Shown piece by piece: positions 33,437 to 42,462 of a stretch of 64,000 bases of DNA. Numbering within the stretch: the stretch's first letter is position 1; every line of letters begins with the position of its first letter. The DNA is from Propionivibrio dicarboxylicus (GTDB taxonomy: Bacteria; Pseudomonadota; Gammaproteobacteria; Burkholderiales; Rhodocyclaceae). A program made the translations under genes and the position numbers. Under the pieces are notes generated by a model. It was given only the letters and a program-made list of their open reading frames with translations. It had not been told where the DNA came from and ran no database searches. Location of the stretch: assembly GCA_945902805.1 (NCBI GenBank), contig CAMDMZ010000017.1, positions 1-64,000 of the forward strand, read 5' to 3'.

Positions 33437-36361
33437 CTACACCGGCCGCACGGCAATTCGCATTAACGCTTCCTCAAACCCCTTTACAAAGCGTGGGGTA
33501 TCAAACAAAGGATGGGTGGAGCGATTGACCGCCAACTCTTCACGAAAATTCTGCAAACGCCGCCGATCCACTGCAAGTGCTACCGCCAATGACTCATAGT
33601 CTTCATAGGTAGTAGTAATCAACTCTGGCAGACCAATGGCTCTTAGCAGACTGCCCGCCATGCGCGAGGCAAACGTCAGCCCAGAGCGTGTAAGCAAAGG
33701 CAGTCCCATCCAAATTGCGTCGCTTGCCGTGGTACCGCCATTGAACGGAAAGGTATCAAGGAACAAGTCTGCAAGTTGGAAGCGCGCCAGATACTCTGCC
33801 GGATGTACGCGCGATGCAAAAACCAATCGCGCCGGATCGACGCCCTGCTCTGCCGCGTACCGAATTAGGTTAGCTCGTGCCGCATCGTTGTCGGCCAACA
33901 GCCACAATACACTGTCCGGTACTCGATGCAATATCCGCATCCACGTGGAGAACGTCTCTGGGGAAAACTTATGGTTGTGGTTGAAGGCACAATAGACGAA
34001 TGCATCTTTGGGCAGTTGATACGTGGCTCGCTGCGGCAATGGTCCTGCGATACGCTGACGGTCGTTGGACTGGAAGCAATTCGGTAGATACAGCGGCGTT
34101 TCGCTGTAGAACTTAGCCAGTTCGGCAGGGATAAGGTATTCGTCAGCAATAATATAATCAACTCCGGGCAAGCCCGAGGTCCCGGGGAAGCCGAGCCATG
34201 AAACCGCGACTGGTGCTGGCTTGTGCGCCAGAATTGTCGCCCTGCAGCCGGAGGTGAGGCCTTGCAAGTCAACCAGAATGTCGATCTCGGCGCCACGAAT
34301 AGCACGTGCCGCTTGCTCGTCGCTCATCTGATCAATGCGGATCAAATGATCCATGGCGGTTCGAATTCGCTGACGCATCGGCGTCCCATCCTCAGGACTC
34401 CAGCAGAAAGCGTAAACCTCTACCTGGTTACGGTTGTGCAGTTCATATACCTCTGCGGTAAGGATCGTCACTGCGTGCAGATTCAGGTTTGATGACAGGT
34501 ACCCAATCCTTAGCCTATCGTGCCGATAGCCTTCGCTCGGAGCCATCGGCGGCAGGGTCATCGGCACCTTTTCGCGCACAAAACGCTGCGCTGTTACCAG
34601 TTGCAAACCGGGATCGTTAACGGCAGAAAGCATGGCAAGCGCAGAGGTCGCTTCGACCATTTTTTCTACGCTCACATCCGGCAGTGGTGAATACACTGGC
34701 CATTCACATTGCTTCTGACGCAGGTGGACGTAGTGGTGAATAACTTCGTTTTGCGCTGGATCAACGACGAGACTTTTCATTAGCATCGCTTCGGACTCAG
34801 GATAGCGATGCAATTGCTCCATAAGACGCCCCAGATTGTTCAAAGCGTGCTTTTTCAGGTTGGGGTCCGAAGAACTTTCGGCATCAATAAAGCCCAGTGC
34901 CTGCTTCCAACAGTCGATTGCTTCATCATTGCGCCCCTGGCGCTCAAGCACCGAACCGAGATTCAAAGATGCTTGTGCAAAATTCGGCCTTTGCGCCAAA
35001 GCCTCCCTGTAGAGTTTCTCCGCCGCGACCGGGTCACCAGAATCATTGGCCATTCGGCCCAGATTGAAGCGCGCAACAAACGCATACGGGGAACCCGAAT
35101 GCGTAATCCAGTCTCGGTAAAGCGCAATCGTGCCCGCTTGGTCACCCGAAGAACTCATCTTCTCGGTGATCGCGATCAGATCCACCAGCGCCAGTGCGGC
35201 CAGCACAGCGGGAGAGCGGTCACCACCACGCACAGCTCCGGCCGCATCCAACGGGGCAGGCGGCACAAATGCTGCGACAGGCTTGCGGGCACGCGCGATC
35301 AGCGCGAAGGCTTTTTTTGCAGCATGCTCCCAAGTCCAGTGCTCTGCCATATCTTGCGCGGCTGATAGCCCCAAGGCCGCCGCTTCGTCACGCTGCTCGT
35401 AAACCTGACGCATGCGCGCCGCGAGTTCGTCCACACTGATCTGAGCCCATTCGCCTGCTGCACCCGATTGAGGGAAGAACAGCGGGTCATACACCGGCAC
35501 CATGCGTTCGACATTCAGCAAATAGGCATTGGCATCATTGGCATACTCCGTCATCGCGCTGTAGCGCGTGGTAATGACCGGTGTACCGCAGGCCATCGCC
35601 TCCATGATCGGCAAGCCCCAGCCCTCAGCCCGAGTGGGAAGCACAAAACAATCAGCGGCGGCATAGGTGGCGGCCATATCAACGTCGGTCGCCAGGGGCT
35701 TCATCACCTTGATCGGCGCCGTCTTGCCGAGACCGAGTTCTTCGATTTGGGACTGGACCGAAAATCCGGGAACGAATGGGTTGTCGCACATCAGGACGAG
35801 TTCGACATCCTTCACCCCGCGAAACGCCTGCGCATAAGCCCGTAGCAGCTCGATCTGACCCTTGCGTACTTCCCATTTGCCAACCGTGAGAAAGCGAAAA
35901 GTCTTGCCATGATCCTTGCGCTGGCCTCGCAGACCGACATGAAACACCTTCGGATCAAAGCCCTCGGGCACCACCTCGATACGCTTGTGGGTCAAGCCAT
36001 GCTCCGCGATCACCGACTTGCCCCACGCCGAAGTCGTCCATACTTCATCGACCTGGGCGAGACCATTCACCCAATCCGCCGCTAAGCGGGTGTACTCGAA
36101 GACGGTATAACCGATACGGTAAGCACTATGGAAACGGTGAAAGTTGTTAGCGTAGTCGATGCACACCCCCGGCTGCGACAAGTCAATTTGTGAGCCACGC
36201 CCCAACATCTGTGCCAAAGCGCCGTCTACGGGAAAGTTTGAGGCATTCAAGTTGGTCGAAGTCAAACAAACTGGCTCGACACGATCCAATGCACGGAAAA
36301 AGTTTCGCGCGTGAACCTGATAGCCAAGGTAGCCAAAGATAGGGCCAAAGGCATTAAGCAT
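33437..36361 (-). CDS. GT4-TPR-GT41 fusion glycosyltransferase
   Basis: A 974-residue fusion. Residues about 1-370 form a GT4 enzyme (IEVVPEGFDP, FLTVGKWEVRKGQ, PTRAEGWGLPIMEAMACGTPVI with the EX7E motif). Residues about 390-600 hold TPR-like helices (PVAAEKLYREALAQRPNFAQ and others). Residues about 610-970 form a GT41 module (RIGYLSSNLNLHAV, SWLGFPGTSG, YCAFNHNHKFSP, NGGTTASDAIWMGLPLLT). The conserved His and Lys positions are kept, but the usual SSDF motif reads SSNL. One protein could therefore both start and extend a protein-linked glycan; this is inference. The second ATG (36361) is eight bases from GAGG; the first, at 36367, is only two away. The 122-base gap upstream shows no clear promoter. 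Confidence 0.87.
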   Translation of the reverse strand: MLNAFGPIFGYLGYQVHARNFFRALDRVEPVCLTSTNLNASNFPVDGALAQMLGRGSQIDLSQPGVCIDYANNFHRFHSAYRIGYTVFEYTRLAADWVNGLAQVDEVWTTSAWGKSVIAEHGLTHKRIEVVPEGFDPKVFHVGLRGQRKDHGKTFRFLTVGKWEVRKGQIELLRAYAQAFRGVKDVELVLMCDNPFVPGFSVQSQIEELGLGKTAPIKVMKPLATDVDMAATYAAADCFVLPTRAEGWGLPIMEAMACGTPVITTRYSAMTEYANDANAYLLNVERMVPVYDPLFFPQSGAAGEWAQISVDELAARMRQVYEQRDEAAALGLSAAQDMAEHWTWEHAAKKAFALIARARKPVAAFVPPAPLDAAGAVRGGDRSPAVLAALALVDLIAITEKMSSSGDQAGTIALYRDWITHSGSPYAFVARFNLGRMANDSGDPVAAEKLYREALAQRPNFAQASLNLGSVLERQGRNDEAIDCWKQALGFIDAESSSDPNLKKHALNNLGRLMEQLHRYPESEAMLMKSLVVDPAQNEVIHHYVHLRQKQCEWPVYSPLPDVSVEKMVEATSALAMLSAVNDPGLQLVTAQRFVREKVPMTLPPMAPSEGYRHDRLRIGYLSSNLNLHAVTILTAEVYELHNRNQVEVYAFCWSPEDGTPMRQRIRTAMDHLIRIDQMSDEQAARAIRGAEIDILVDLQGLTSGCRATILAHKPAPVAVSWLGFPGTSGLPGVDYIIADEYLIPAELAKFYSETPLYLPNCFQSNDRQRIAGPLPQRATYQLPKDAFVYCAFNHNHKFSPETFSTWMRILHRVPDSVLWLLADNDAARANLIRYAAEQGVDPARLVFASRVHPAEYLARFQLADLFLDTFPFNGGTTASDAIWMGLPLLTRSGLTFASRMAGSLLRAIGLPELITTTYEDYESLAVALAVDRRRLQNFREELAVNRSTHPLFDTPRFVKGFEEALMRIAVRPV

Positions 36362-36490
36362 CTGCATGTCCTCTACTTGGTAACCGCAAGAATCGATAGA
36401 TCAGCCTGAAGAACATACGTAGGGGATTTACTGTTGAAGCGAATTTTGTTCGCCTCTTGACAAAGACTACCAAGTTGCAACTGAACCCAT

Positions 36491-37360
36491 TTACTGCCAA
36501 AAGCCAAGATCTCCAGACTCCCCCTTACCCGCCACCATGAACTCCAGTATCTGTTGCGTTGAAAGCAGAGTACTCGGAGCCGTCAAGAAACACTTGTTGG
36601 GAAACTGATCGAGGATCGCGCGAAAACCATCCAATGAAAATTCTGGTTTTCTAATTTGCCACACTTCAAAAATGCCTCCGCAGACATTCTTCCAAAATGA
36701 CTCTGGAATTTGTGTAGCGATTACCTCATCAAAACCTTGAGTATCTGACTTGTAAAACACTGGTTGTACGACTGAGATCCAACGGCCCACCTCTTGTTTA
36801 ACGTCCACACAGCGGAGAGTTCCGGTGCCATGCTGCTCCGGCATCGCTGCCGGATTCAGCGAGTAATTTCCGGAGTTGTCGGGATCCAGGAAGTAGGTCG
36901 CCTCACCAGTCGTATCTGAGAGCGCCACTGGATAGCATTCCACGTGGGCAAAAGGATTCAGGTTGAATTCAAGTAGGGAAAAATTCTTAGCATCGGGCTC
37001 ATAGGCAAATACGTGTCTGCAATTGCTCAACCGTCCAAGACACTGGCGTGAGAAGAGTCCCACATTTGCACCGACATCGATCAACGTAAAGGCTGATAGG
37101 TTCGCCGTGACACGCTGCACAAAAGCAAATTCCTCGGGTTGCCAACTACCAGATAGCAAAGTGTAGGGAGTAATAGCGTTGTCGCAATTGAGGCGCAAAG
37201 GGGCCGGCGTTTTGCCATCGGGGCCGTTGCAGGCAAGCAGAGCATCGGCGCGTGGGTTTAGTTCAATAAAGCGAACCCCATATATCTCGCGAAGAATGCG
37301 TAGATTTAGTCCCAAGCCGCCCTGAAACGAACTCAGCACATGCTGGATGTTGATACTCAT
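36491..37360 (-). CDS. FkbM family methyltransferase
   Basis: A 289-residue protein with FTLIDVGANVGLFSRQCL (SAM motif I of FkbM type), VFAYEPDAKNFSLLEFNL, CYPVALSDTTGEATYFLDPDN and FYKSDTQGFDEVIATQI, where the last replaces the usual KIDxEGxE with KSDTQGFDE. The first 70 residues include RLNCDNAITPYTLLSG, often seen in FkbM proteins of flagellar or LPS glycan loci. Likely a sugar O-methyltransferase. Its ATG overlaps the stop of the DUF6165-like gene by four bases. Confidence 0.88.
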   Translation of the reverse strand: MSINIQHVLSSFQGGLGLNLRILREIYGVRFIELNPRADALLACNGPDGKTPAPLRLNCDNAITPYTLLSGSWQPEEFAFVQRVTANLSAFTLIDVGANVGLFSRQCLGRLSNCRHVFAYEPDAKNFSLLEFNLNPFAHVECYPVALSDTTGEATYFLDPDNSGNYSLNPAAMPEQHGTGTLRCVDVKQEVGRWISVVQPVFYKSDTQGFDEVIATQIPESFWKNVCGGIFEVWQIRKPEFSLDGFRAILDQFPNKCFLTAPSTLLSTQQILEFMVAGKGESGDLGFWQ

Positions 37361-37899
37361 GGTTGGCTTGGCGCCTTGCCGGACTTCACTGCACCCAACA
37401 ATGCTGCGGATGCCGCCGCCTGATCGTCGGTGTATGCAGCATATGACTTCTCCTCCACCAAGGCTGACCCGAGCAAATCGTTGATCTCGCGCTTGACGTT
37501 GCCACGCAGATCGTTCGTCACATACACCGCGCGGGCGAGTTCAATGAACCTCGGCCCGAAGTCCTTTGCTCTTTCGCAATCTCGGATGTCATCTTCGATC
37601 CACCACAGCGACTCGTTTACCTTCTTCAGCTTGTCGGCAAGGTCAGATAGTCCTTGATGTCCGGGAAAATGCGCCTCGCGCACAGAAGTCAGTTCAGCGA
37701 GTTCGCGATGCACATTACGGAGCTTTACTGGATCAGCCAACTTTTCCGACTTGATTTCGAGAATGGTGATCTTGTCGATAATCTCGCCCCAGGATTGCGG
37801 TACGAACGGAAGACTGCCCACCGAAGAAGTCGGCGCTGGCGCGACGGCGCTTGCCGATTCGCCAATGACAGAACTCGATGAATTACTTGGATAGCTCAT
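37357..37899 (-). CDS. DUF6165-like protein
   Basis: A 180-residue protein. After a low-complexity Ser/Ala-rich leader (about 1-30), the body SWGEIIDKITILEIKSEKL, then VHRELAELTSV and WWIEDDIRDCERAKDFG is helical and resembles, from memory, the DUF6165 family, often found in glycan loci next to TPR proteins. Function unknown. Residues about 16-24 (AVAPAPTSS) are encoded by a copy of the dispersed repeat, exactly in the leader. ATG 37899 has GGGAGAAAG upstream. It overlaps the FkbM gene by four bases. Confidence 0.72.
   Translation of the reverse strand: MSYPSNSSSSVIGESASAVAPAPTSSVGSLPFVPQSWGEIIDKITILEIKSEKLADPVKLRNVHRELAELTSVREAHFPGHQGLSDLADKLKKVNESLWWIEDDIRDCERAKDFGPRFIELARAVYVTNDLRGNVKREINDLLGSALVEEKSYAAYTDDQAAASAALLGAVKSGKAPSQP
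37826..37850 (-). repeat. Dispersed 24-base repeat, copy e (inside DUF6165-like gene)
   Basis: Plus strand AAGTCGGCGCTGGCGCGACG then GCGC; on the coding strand it is read as SAVAPAPTSS. This is the same reading frame as in fliH and fleR. Confidence 0.75.
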
Positions 37900-38065
37900 T
37901 CTTTCTCCCAAATCCCGTTAGAAAGGCGTATGTCGCAAATCGGGAATCAACGTTTACCAACTCCGCCAGGTATCTGCTTAGGCAACGTTCGACCGCAATC
38001 ACACCATCAAGCACTTGCTGGTTGACCGTTAATGCCTTAGGAGAGGATGCAGACCAGAGTTGCAT
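37883..38065 (-). CDS. Small hypothetical protein (60 aa)
   Basis: A 60-codon ATG frame that starts two bases after the TAA of the TPR-FkbM gene and overlaps the start of the next gene by 17 bases, so it fills an otherwise empty gap in the operon. The product (MQLWSASSPKALTVNQQVLD...) is helical and has no recognised domain; its segment VLDGVIAVERCLSRYLAELV looks like a genuine amphipathic helix. No separate ribosome site is seen, so it would rely on translational coupling. Confidence 0.45.
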   Translation of the reverse strand: MQLWSASSPKALTVNQQVLDGVIAVERCLSRYLAELVNVDSRFATYAFLTGFGRKNELSK

Positions 38066-38067
38066 GG

Positions 38068-40515
38068 TTACACCGAGTCAGAAGACGTCTTTGTGTAACT
38101 TCCCAAGTACTCTCGTTTCAGAAAGACAATCTGCTCCTGGGCCATGTTGATGTCGTACATCCGTCGCAGCATGGCGGAAAAATTCTCTCTTTCCACAAAA
38201 GCCTTCAGATCAGGAATGAACAGGACGTCGAAATATGGAGTAAGCAATTCAGCGAATTGCTCGGGTGTAATAGCCGCCACGTTGCGCAAATGGTGCGGAA
38301 TGAACTCAACGAATAGCGCCTTCGTACGACCCAGAATTCGGCGCAGGCCCTGCAAGGCGAAATACTCGGATCCCTCGATATCCATAAACACCAAGGAAAA
38401 TTCGCTTGCAGGCAGGAATTCATCTATGGCGACGGCGTCCACTTCAACAATCTGTGGCTGATCATAGAAATACATCGGATCGGCATGAACTGGAAACCGC
38501 TTGCTTCCTCCCGAGTTGTGCCGACTCAGAACAAATCGCAAACGCTCGGACTTGTTGCTGGCCGCCAGATTGTGCGCCTTAACATTGAGAACATCATTCA
38601 GGATGAGATTGCAAGCTAGCAAGCGAAACGTATTTGGATTCGCTTCAAAGGTGGTGACATGAGCACACTTTCTGGCCAGTCCAATCACTACCGCACCAAC
38701 ATGCGCCCCAACGACTAATGCGGTATCGTCTTTGCTTAACAATCGCGACGCCAGCTCAATCTCAACAAGTCCATAGCTGCCGTTCTCGCGCAACGCTCGG
38801 CCAACAACCTGATCTTCGAGATCGGTTGCAAATGTGCCTTGGTCAGAACACGAAATGACTCCAGTAACAAACTGGCCCAATTCTTGGCCCGGCTTGATGA
38901 CGCCCTTCGGTAGCGTTTGCCTAGCGGAGATTGAATCCGTCTGCGCTTGGACAGGAGACACCAAACTCGGCGCTGGCGGGACGACGCCAATTTCGGTGGT
39001 CATACCTGAATGCTTCCTCAATATCTCGGCCATACGCTGGAATACACCTTCCCAGTCGCCGTCCCGCATTTGACGGAAGAGCTTCATTTCGGGATACCAA
39101 GGGGTGTCGTGACGGTCAAGCAGGAAGCGCCAATCGGGTACCTGCTTCAAGGGAATCCAGGTCGGCCTGCGCAACGCTCCGGCCAGATGGGCGATGGCAG
39201 AGTCGGAAACGATCAGAAGATCGAGGTTCTCCATAATCGCAGCCGTATCCACAAAGGCACCGTCATCATCGATGCCACCACCAAGAGTCACCACCTTGAC
39301 ACTTGGCGGCAGATGATCCAGTTGATTGAGACCATCACGCTGCTGCAGAGAGACCAGTGTCACCCCTGGAATGGCGGCCAACGACGCAAATGCGGCCAGC
39401 GGTGGCGAACGCCCCTTGTCGATCTTGGCATTCGGATTTCCCTGCCACGCAATGCCTATCCTGAAACCAGGAATGGGGGCCAGCTTTTCGCGCCACCGGG
39501 TCACCCGCTCGAGTTCGGCCTTGAGATACGGGGTGTCGCCAGGAATATCTTCAACCCTCAATGTCCCCATCACACGCGGCAGACTTAACAGCGGACTATG
39601 AAAATCGAAGTTGGGCAAAGGTACGCCATCCAGCGGAACCAAGCGCACCCCGGCCATCGGACCAATAACGCGCATCAACCTTGGATGCACGGCAAATATG
39701 ACTTGCGCTCCCTGCGCCACAACCTTGGGCAGATAGCGACAAAACTGCAACGCATCGCCCATGCCCTGCTCGGCGTAGACGAGGAGGGTTCTGCCCACCA
39801 GGGACTCACCTTCCCAGCGCGGTTGAACGAACTCGCCGTGAATATCCTTGAGCCACTTATATTCATCGAGCTTCCAGCGCCAGTCATATTCCTTCCAGCC
39901 ATCAGCGAGATCGCCATGCAAAAGTAGAGTTTGCCCTAGCGTGTAGTGAGCTTCGGCAAGTTGCGGATACAGCGTCGTCGCCTTGCGCAAACACGCAATT
40001 GCCTCGTCAAACCGACAGACTGACCGCAGGGTCAATGCCAGATTGAACAGGGTTTCATAGAAATCCGGCTTTAGCACAAGTGCTTTCTGGTATTGCTCGA
40101 TTGCCTCATTGAGCCGACCCAGATCAGAGTAGGCATTTCCGAGATTACTGAACGGTGTCGGGTTCTTCGGATTCGAGGCAATGGCCTTTTGATAGACAGC
40201 GATAGCCTCGTCCAGCCGACCGCTGGCACGCAACACGTTACCGTAATTGCCAAGGTAGATGTCCGCCCGTGGTTGAAGCTTGACAGCGGCGCCGATCAAC
40301 TCAAGTGCTTTAGGAAGATCACCTGCTGCATAGGCCACCATGCCGGAAAGGTGCAGGCTGTCGGAGTGCTTGGGATCAGCCAACAGAATCCGTTGATAAA
40401 TCACATTCGCCTCAGCAAGACGGCCGGACTGATGATGTCCGAGCGCCGTTGCGAACAGCTTGGCAATTTCGCTATTGCTCGGTTTGGGCTGCTGCTTTTT
40501 TTGCTTAGTTGCCAC
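38068..40515 (-). CDS. TPR - GT9-like - FkbM methyltransferase fusion protein
   Basis: An 815-residue protein in three parts. Residues about 15-215 hold five or more TPR units (AIAVYQKAIASNPKNPTPFS, AIEQYQKALVLKPDF). Residues about 240-505 resemble the GT9/heptosyltransferase-like module often joined to TPRs (YAEQGMGDALQFCRYLP, RIGIAWQGNP, LIVSDSAIAHLAGAL). Residues about 570-815 form an FkbM methyltransferase (VVGAHVGAVVIGLA, TTFEANPNTFRLL, VFMDIEGSEYFALQGL). The junction near residue 512 (VVPPAPSLV) is encoded by a copy of the dispersed repeat. GTG 40515 with GAGG upstream is preferred; a TTG at 40530 is possible. It is the first gene of the island and divergent from the ABC transporter. 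Confidence 0.82.
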   Translation of the reverse strand: MATKQKKQQPKPSNSEIAKLFATALGHHQSGRLAEANVIYQRILLADPKHSDSLHLSGMVAYAAGDLPKALELIGAAVKLQPRADIYLGNYGNVLRASGRLDEAIAVYQKAIASNPKNPTPFSNLGNAYSDLGRLNEAIEQYQKALVLKPDFYETLFNLALTLRSVCRFDEAIACLRKATTLYPQLAEAHYTLGQTLLLHGDLADGWKEYDWRWKLDEYKWLKDIHGEFVQPRWEGESLVGRTLLVYAEQGMGDALQFCRYLPKVVAQGAQVIFAVHPRLMRVIGPMAGVRLVPLDGVPLPNFDFHSPLLSLPRVMGTLRVEDIPGDTPYLKAELERVTRWREKLAPIPGFRIGIAWQGNPNAKIDKGRSPPLAAFASLAAIPGVTLVSLQQRDGLNQLDHLPPSVKVVTLGGGIDDDGAFVDTAAIMENLDLLIVSDSAIAHLAGALRRPTWIPLKQVPDWRFLLDRHDTPWYPEMKLFRQMRDGDWEGVFQRMAEILRKHSGMTTEIGVVPPAPSLVSPVQAQTDSISARQTLPKGVIKPGQELGQFVTGVISCSDQGTFATDLEDQVVGRALRENGSYGLVEIELASRLLSKDDTALVVGAHVGAVVIGLARKCAHVTTFEANPNTFRLLACNLILNDVLNVKAHNLAASNKSERLRFVLSRHNSGGSKRFPVHADPMYFYDQPQIVEVDAVAIDEFLPASEFSLVFMDIEGSEYFALQGLRRILGRTKALFVEFIPHHLRNVAAITPEQFAELLTPYFDVLFIPDLKAFVERENFSAMLRRMYDINMAQEQIVFLKREYLGSYTKTSSDSV
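38964..38987 (-). repeat. Dispersed 24-base repeat, copy f (at a domain junction)
   Basis: Plus strand AACTCGGCGCTGGCGGGACG then ACGC, read on the coding strand as VVPPAPSL, in the linker between the GT9-like and FkbM modules. Confidence 0.75.
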
Positions 40516-40659
40516 GCCCCGCGTCCTCAAATGGAATTCTTGGCTTCATTCGAGCAGCAGACTAAGGGACAAGTCATATTTCAGAACCCGATGAACAACG
40601 GGAATTTATCCCCTATTACGACGGCCAGAGAGTTATCGCCGTTCGACTAGCATTGCAGG

Positions 40660-42462
40660 ATGTCGTCCGTGTCTCAATCTCGCCAGGCATCCAACGCCAA
40701 GCCCTCTGGCAGTAATGCCCTGGCCGGGATCATGCTCGAAATGCGCTCCGCCTGGATCAGCGTGGTGATTTTTAGCCTGGTGATCAATATTCTGATGTTG
40801 ACCCAGCCGATCTACAGCATGAACTTGTTTGATCGGGTCATGACCAGTCGCAACTTGGTTACGTTAGGCATGATCAGCATTATTGCGGTCGCCTTCTTGG
40901 CCGTGATGGCCGCAGTGGAGTGGGCACGTACCCAGATATTGATACGTGTCGGCGTACGGGTGGACCATGCACTGGGAGTTCGGTTACTTGAACTTTCTCA
41001 CCAACTGCATATCGAGCAAAGCAGTGGCAGTGGGCGTGGGCTCCTGGGTGATTTGACAACTCTCCGCGCCTTCCTAACGGGCCAAGCAATCTTTCCCGTA
41101 CTCGACATACCGTGGATTCCGGTCTTCTTTCTGATGCTATTTGCACTGCACCCGAATTTGGCCATTGTATCGGCCATCAGTGCAGTAATTTTGTTCTCCA
41201 TCACCTACGTCACCGAGACGATGACCAAGGCGCCATTGGCCAAAGCCCTTGAAAAGGGAGGGGAAGCCGCACGATTTGCCGCGCTGAACATGCGCAACGC
41301 GGACGTGATCGAGGCGATGGGCATGCTGAAAACAATGTCGGCACGCTGGAAAGTGTTTCAAAACGAGCACATTGATGCGCAAGCGTCGGCCAGCGACCGC
41401 GCAGGATTGTTGCTCGCCATTTCCAAGTTTGTAAAAACGATTGCCCAAACATCAACAATGGGAGCCGGTGCCTATCTTGCCACGCAGGGAGAAATTTCCG
41501 GCGGTGCGCTTATGGCAGCAGGAATGTTGTCAGGCCGCGTAATGATGCCGATCGAAATGTTGATCGGCTCGTGGTCGCAATGGGGGAATGCGATCGAAGC
41601 ATGGCGCCGCCTCGACGAGGCCGTAAAAAGCCCAGAGCGGATTTATTCCGGTGTATCGCTCCCCCCTCCGAAAGGGGAGATCACTCTTGAAGCTATTAAG
41701 GGCGGAGCGCCAAATATCCCCAATCCCTATGTCGTGATTCCAGCTCTGAAAATTCCTGCCGGTGCCAGCGTTGCCATTATTGGATCAAGCGCGGCAGGAA
41801 AATCGACGCTCCTCAAACTGATCACAGGAATCTGGCTCCCCAAGAGTGGGACGATTCGAATCGATGGCGCCGATATTCGCACCTGGCCGCGGGATGAACT
41901 CGGGCCATATATCGGCTATCTGCCCCAAGATGTAAGCCTGATCGAGGGTACGATCGCAGAAAACATCGCCCGGCATGGGGAGATTGACAGCGAAAAGGTA
42001 ATTGCCGCGTCGAAGGCTGGAGGGGTCCATGACATGATCCTCCACATGCCCAACGGCTACAGTACTCCGGTCGGGGTAAATGGCTCCTTTCTTTCCGGGG
42101 GCCAGCGACAGCGTGTGGGCCTTGCCCGAGCACTGTATGGTGACCCACCTTTGCTGATCCTGGATGAACCCAATGCCAACCTCGACGAGGCCGGTGAAAA
42201 CGCACTCGACGCGGCGTTGCGAACCGCGAAGAAGCGTGGCCAGACCATCCTGATCGCCAGCCATCGTCCTGCCGCGATAAGGAATTGCGATTTGGTTCTG
42301 GTAATGCAAACCGGCGAAGTGACCTTGTATGGTCCGCGCGATCAGGTGCTAACGACCTTGGCTAAGGCGGCCACCACTCAGGCAGCCTCACCACCCAACC
42401 CGCCCGCTGCCCCTCAACAGAAGCCACCCACCGCCGAACCGCAGAAGGAAGCCACGCCTTGA
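40660..42462 (+). CDS. Type I secretion ABC transporter (PrtD/AprD-like)
   Basis: A 600-residue ABC half-transporter: six-helix membrane domain (about 25-310, beginning VVIFSLVINILMLTQPIYSMNLFDRVMTSRN, quoted in part) and nucleotide-binding domain with Walker A GSSAAGKSTL, Q-loop YLPQDVSL, signature LSGGQRQR, Walker B LLILDEP and switch His in ASHRP. There is no N-terminal C39 or C39-like domain, as in PrtD. It energises export straight from cytoplasm to exterior with an HlyD adaptor and an outer-membrane TolC protein. A 40-residue Pro-rich tail is unusual. It overlaps the adaptor gene by four bases. The giant octad protein is the obvious substrate candidate in the window. Confidence 0.93.
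   Translation: MSSVSQSRQASNAKPSGSNALAGIMLEMRSAWISVVIFSLVINILMLTQPIYSMNLFDRVMTSRNLVTLGMISIIAVAFLAVMAAVEWARTQILIRVGVRVDHALGVRLLELSHQLHIEQSSGSGRGLLGDLTTLRAFLTGQAIFPVLDIPWIPVFFLMLFALHPNLAIVSAISAVILFSITYVTETMTKAPLAKALEKGGEAARFAALNMRNADVIEAMGMLKTMSARWKVFQNEHIDAQASASDRAGLLLAISKFVKTIAQTSTMGAGAYLATQGEISGGALMAAGMLSGRVMMPIEMLIGSWSQWGNAIEAWRRLDEAVKSPERIYSGVSLPPPKGEITLEAIKGGAPNIPNPYVVIPALKIPAGASVAIIGSSAAGKSTLLKLITGIWLPKSGTIRIDGADIRTWPRDELGPYIGYLPQDVSLIEGTIAENIARHGEIDSEKVIAASKAGGVHDMILHMPNGYSTPVGVNGSFLSGGQRQRVGLARALYGDPPLLILDEPNANLDEAGENALDAALRTAKKRGQTILIASHRPAAIRNCDLVLVMQTGEVTLYGPRDQVLTTLAKAATTQAASPPNPPAAPQQKPPTAEPQKEATP

Noticed and set aside
40628-40640. FliA -10-like GGCGATAA on the minus strand before the glycan operon
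   Set aside because: The sequence 11 bases upstream matches the -35 consensus at only about one of eight positions.
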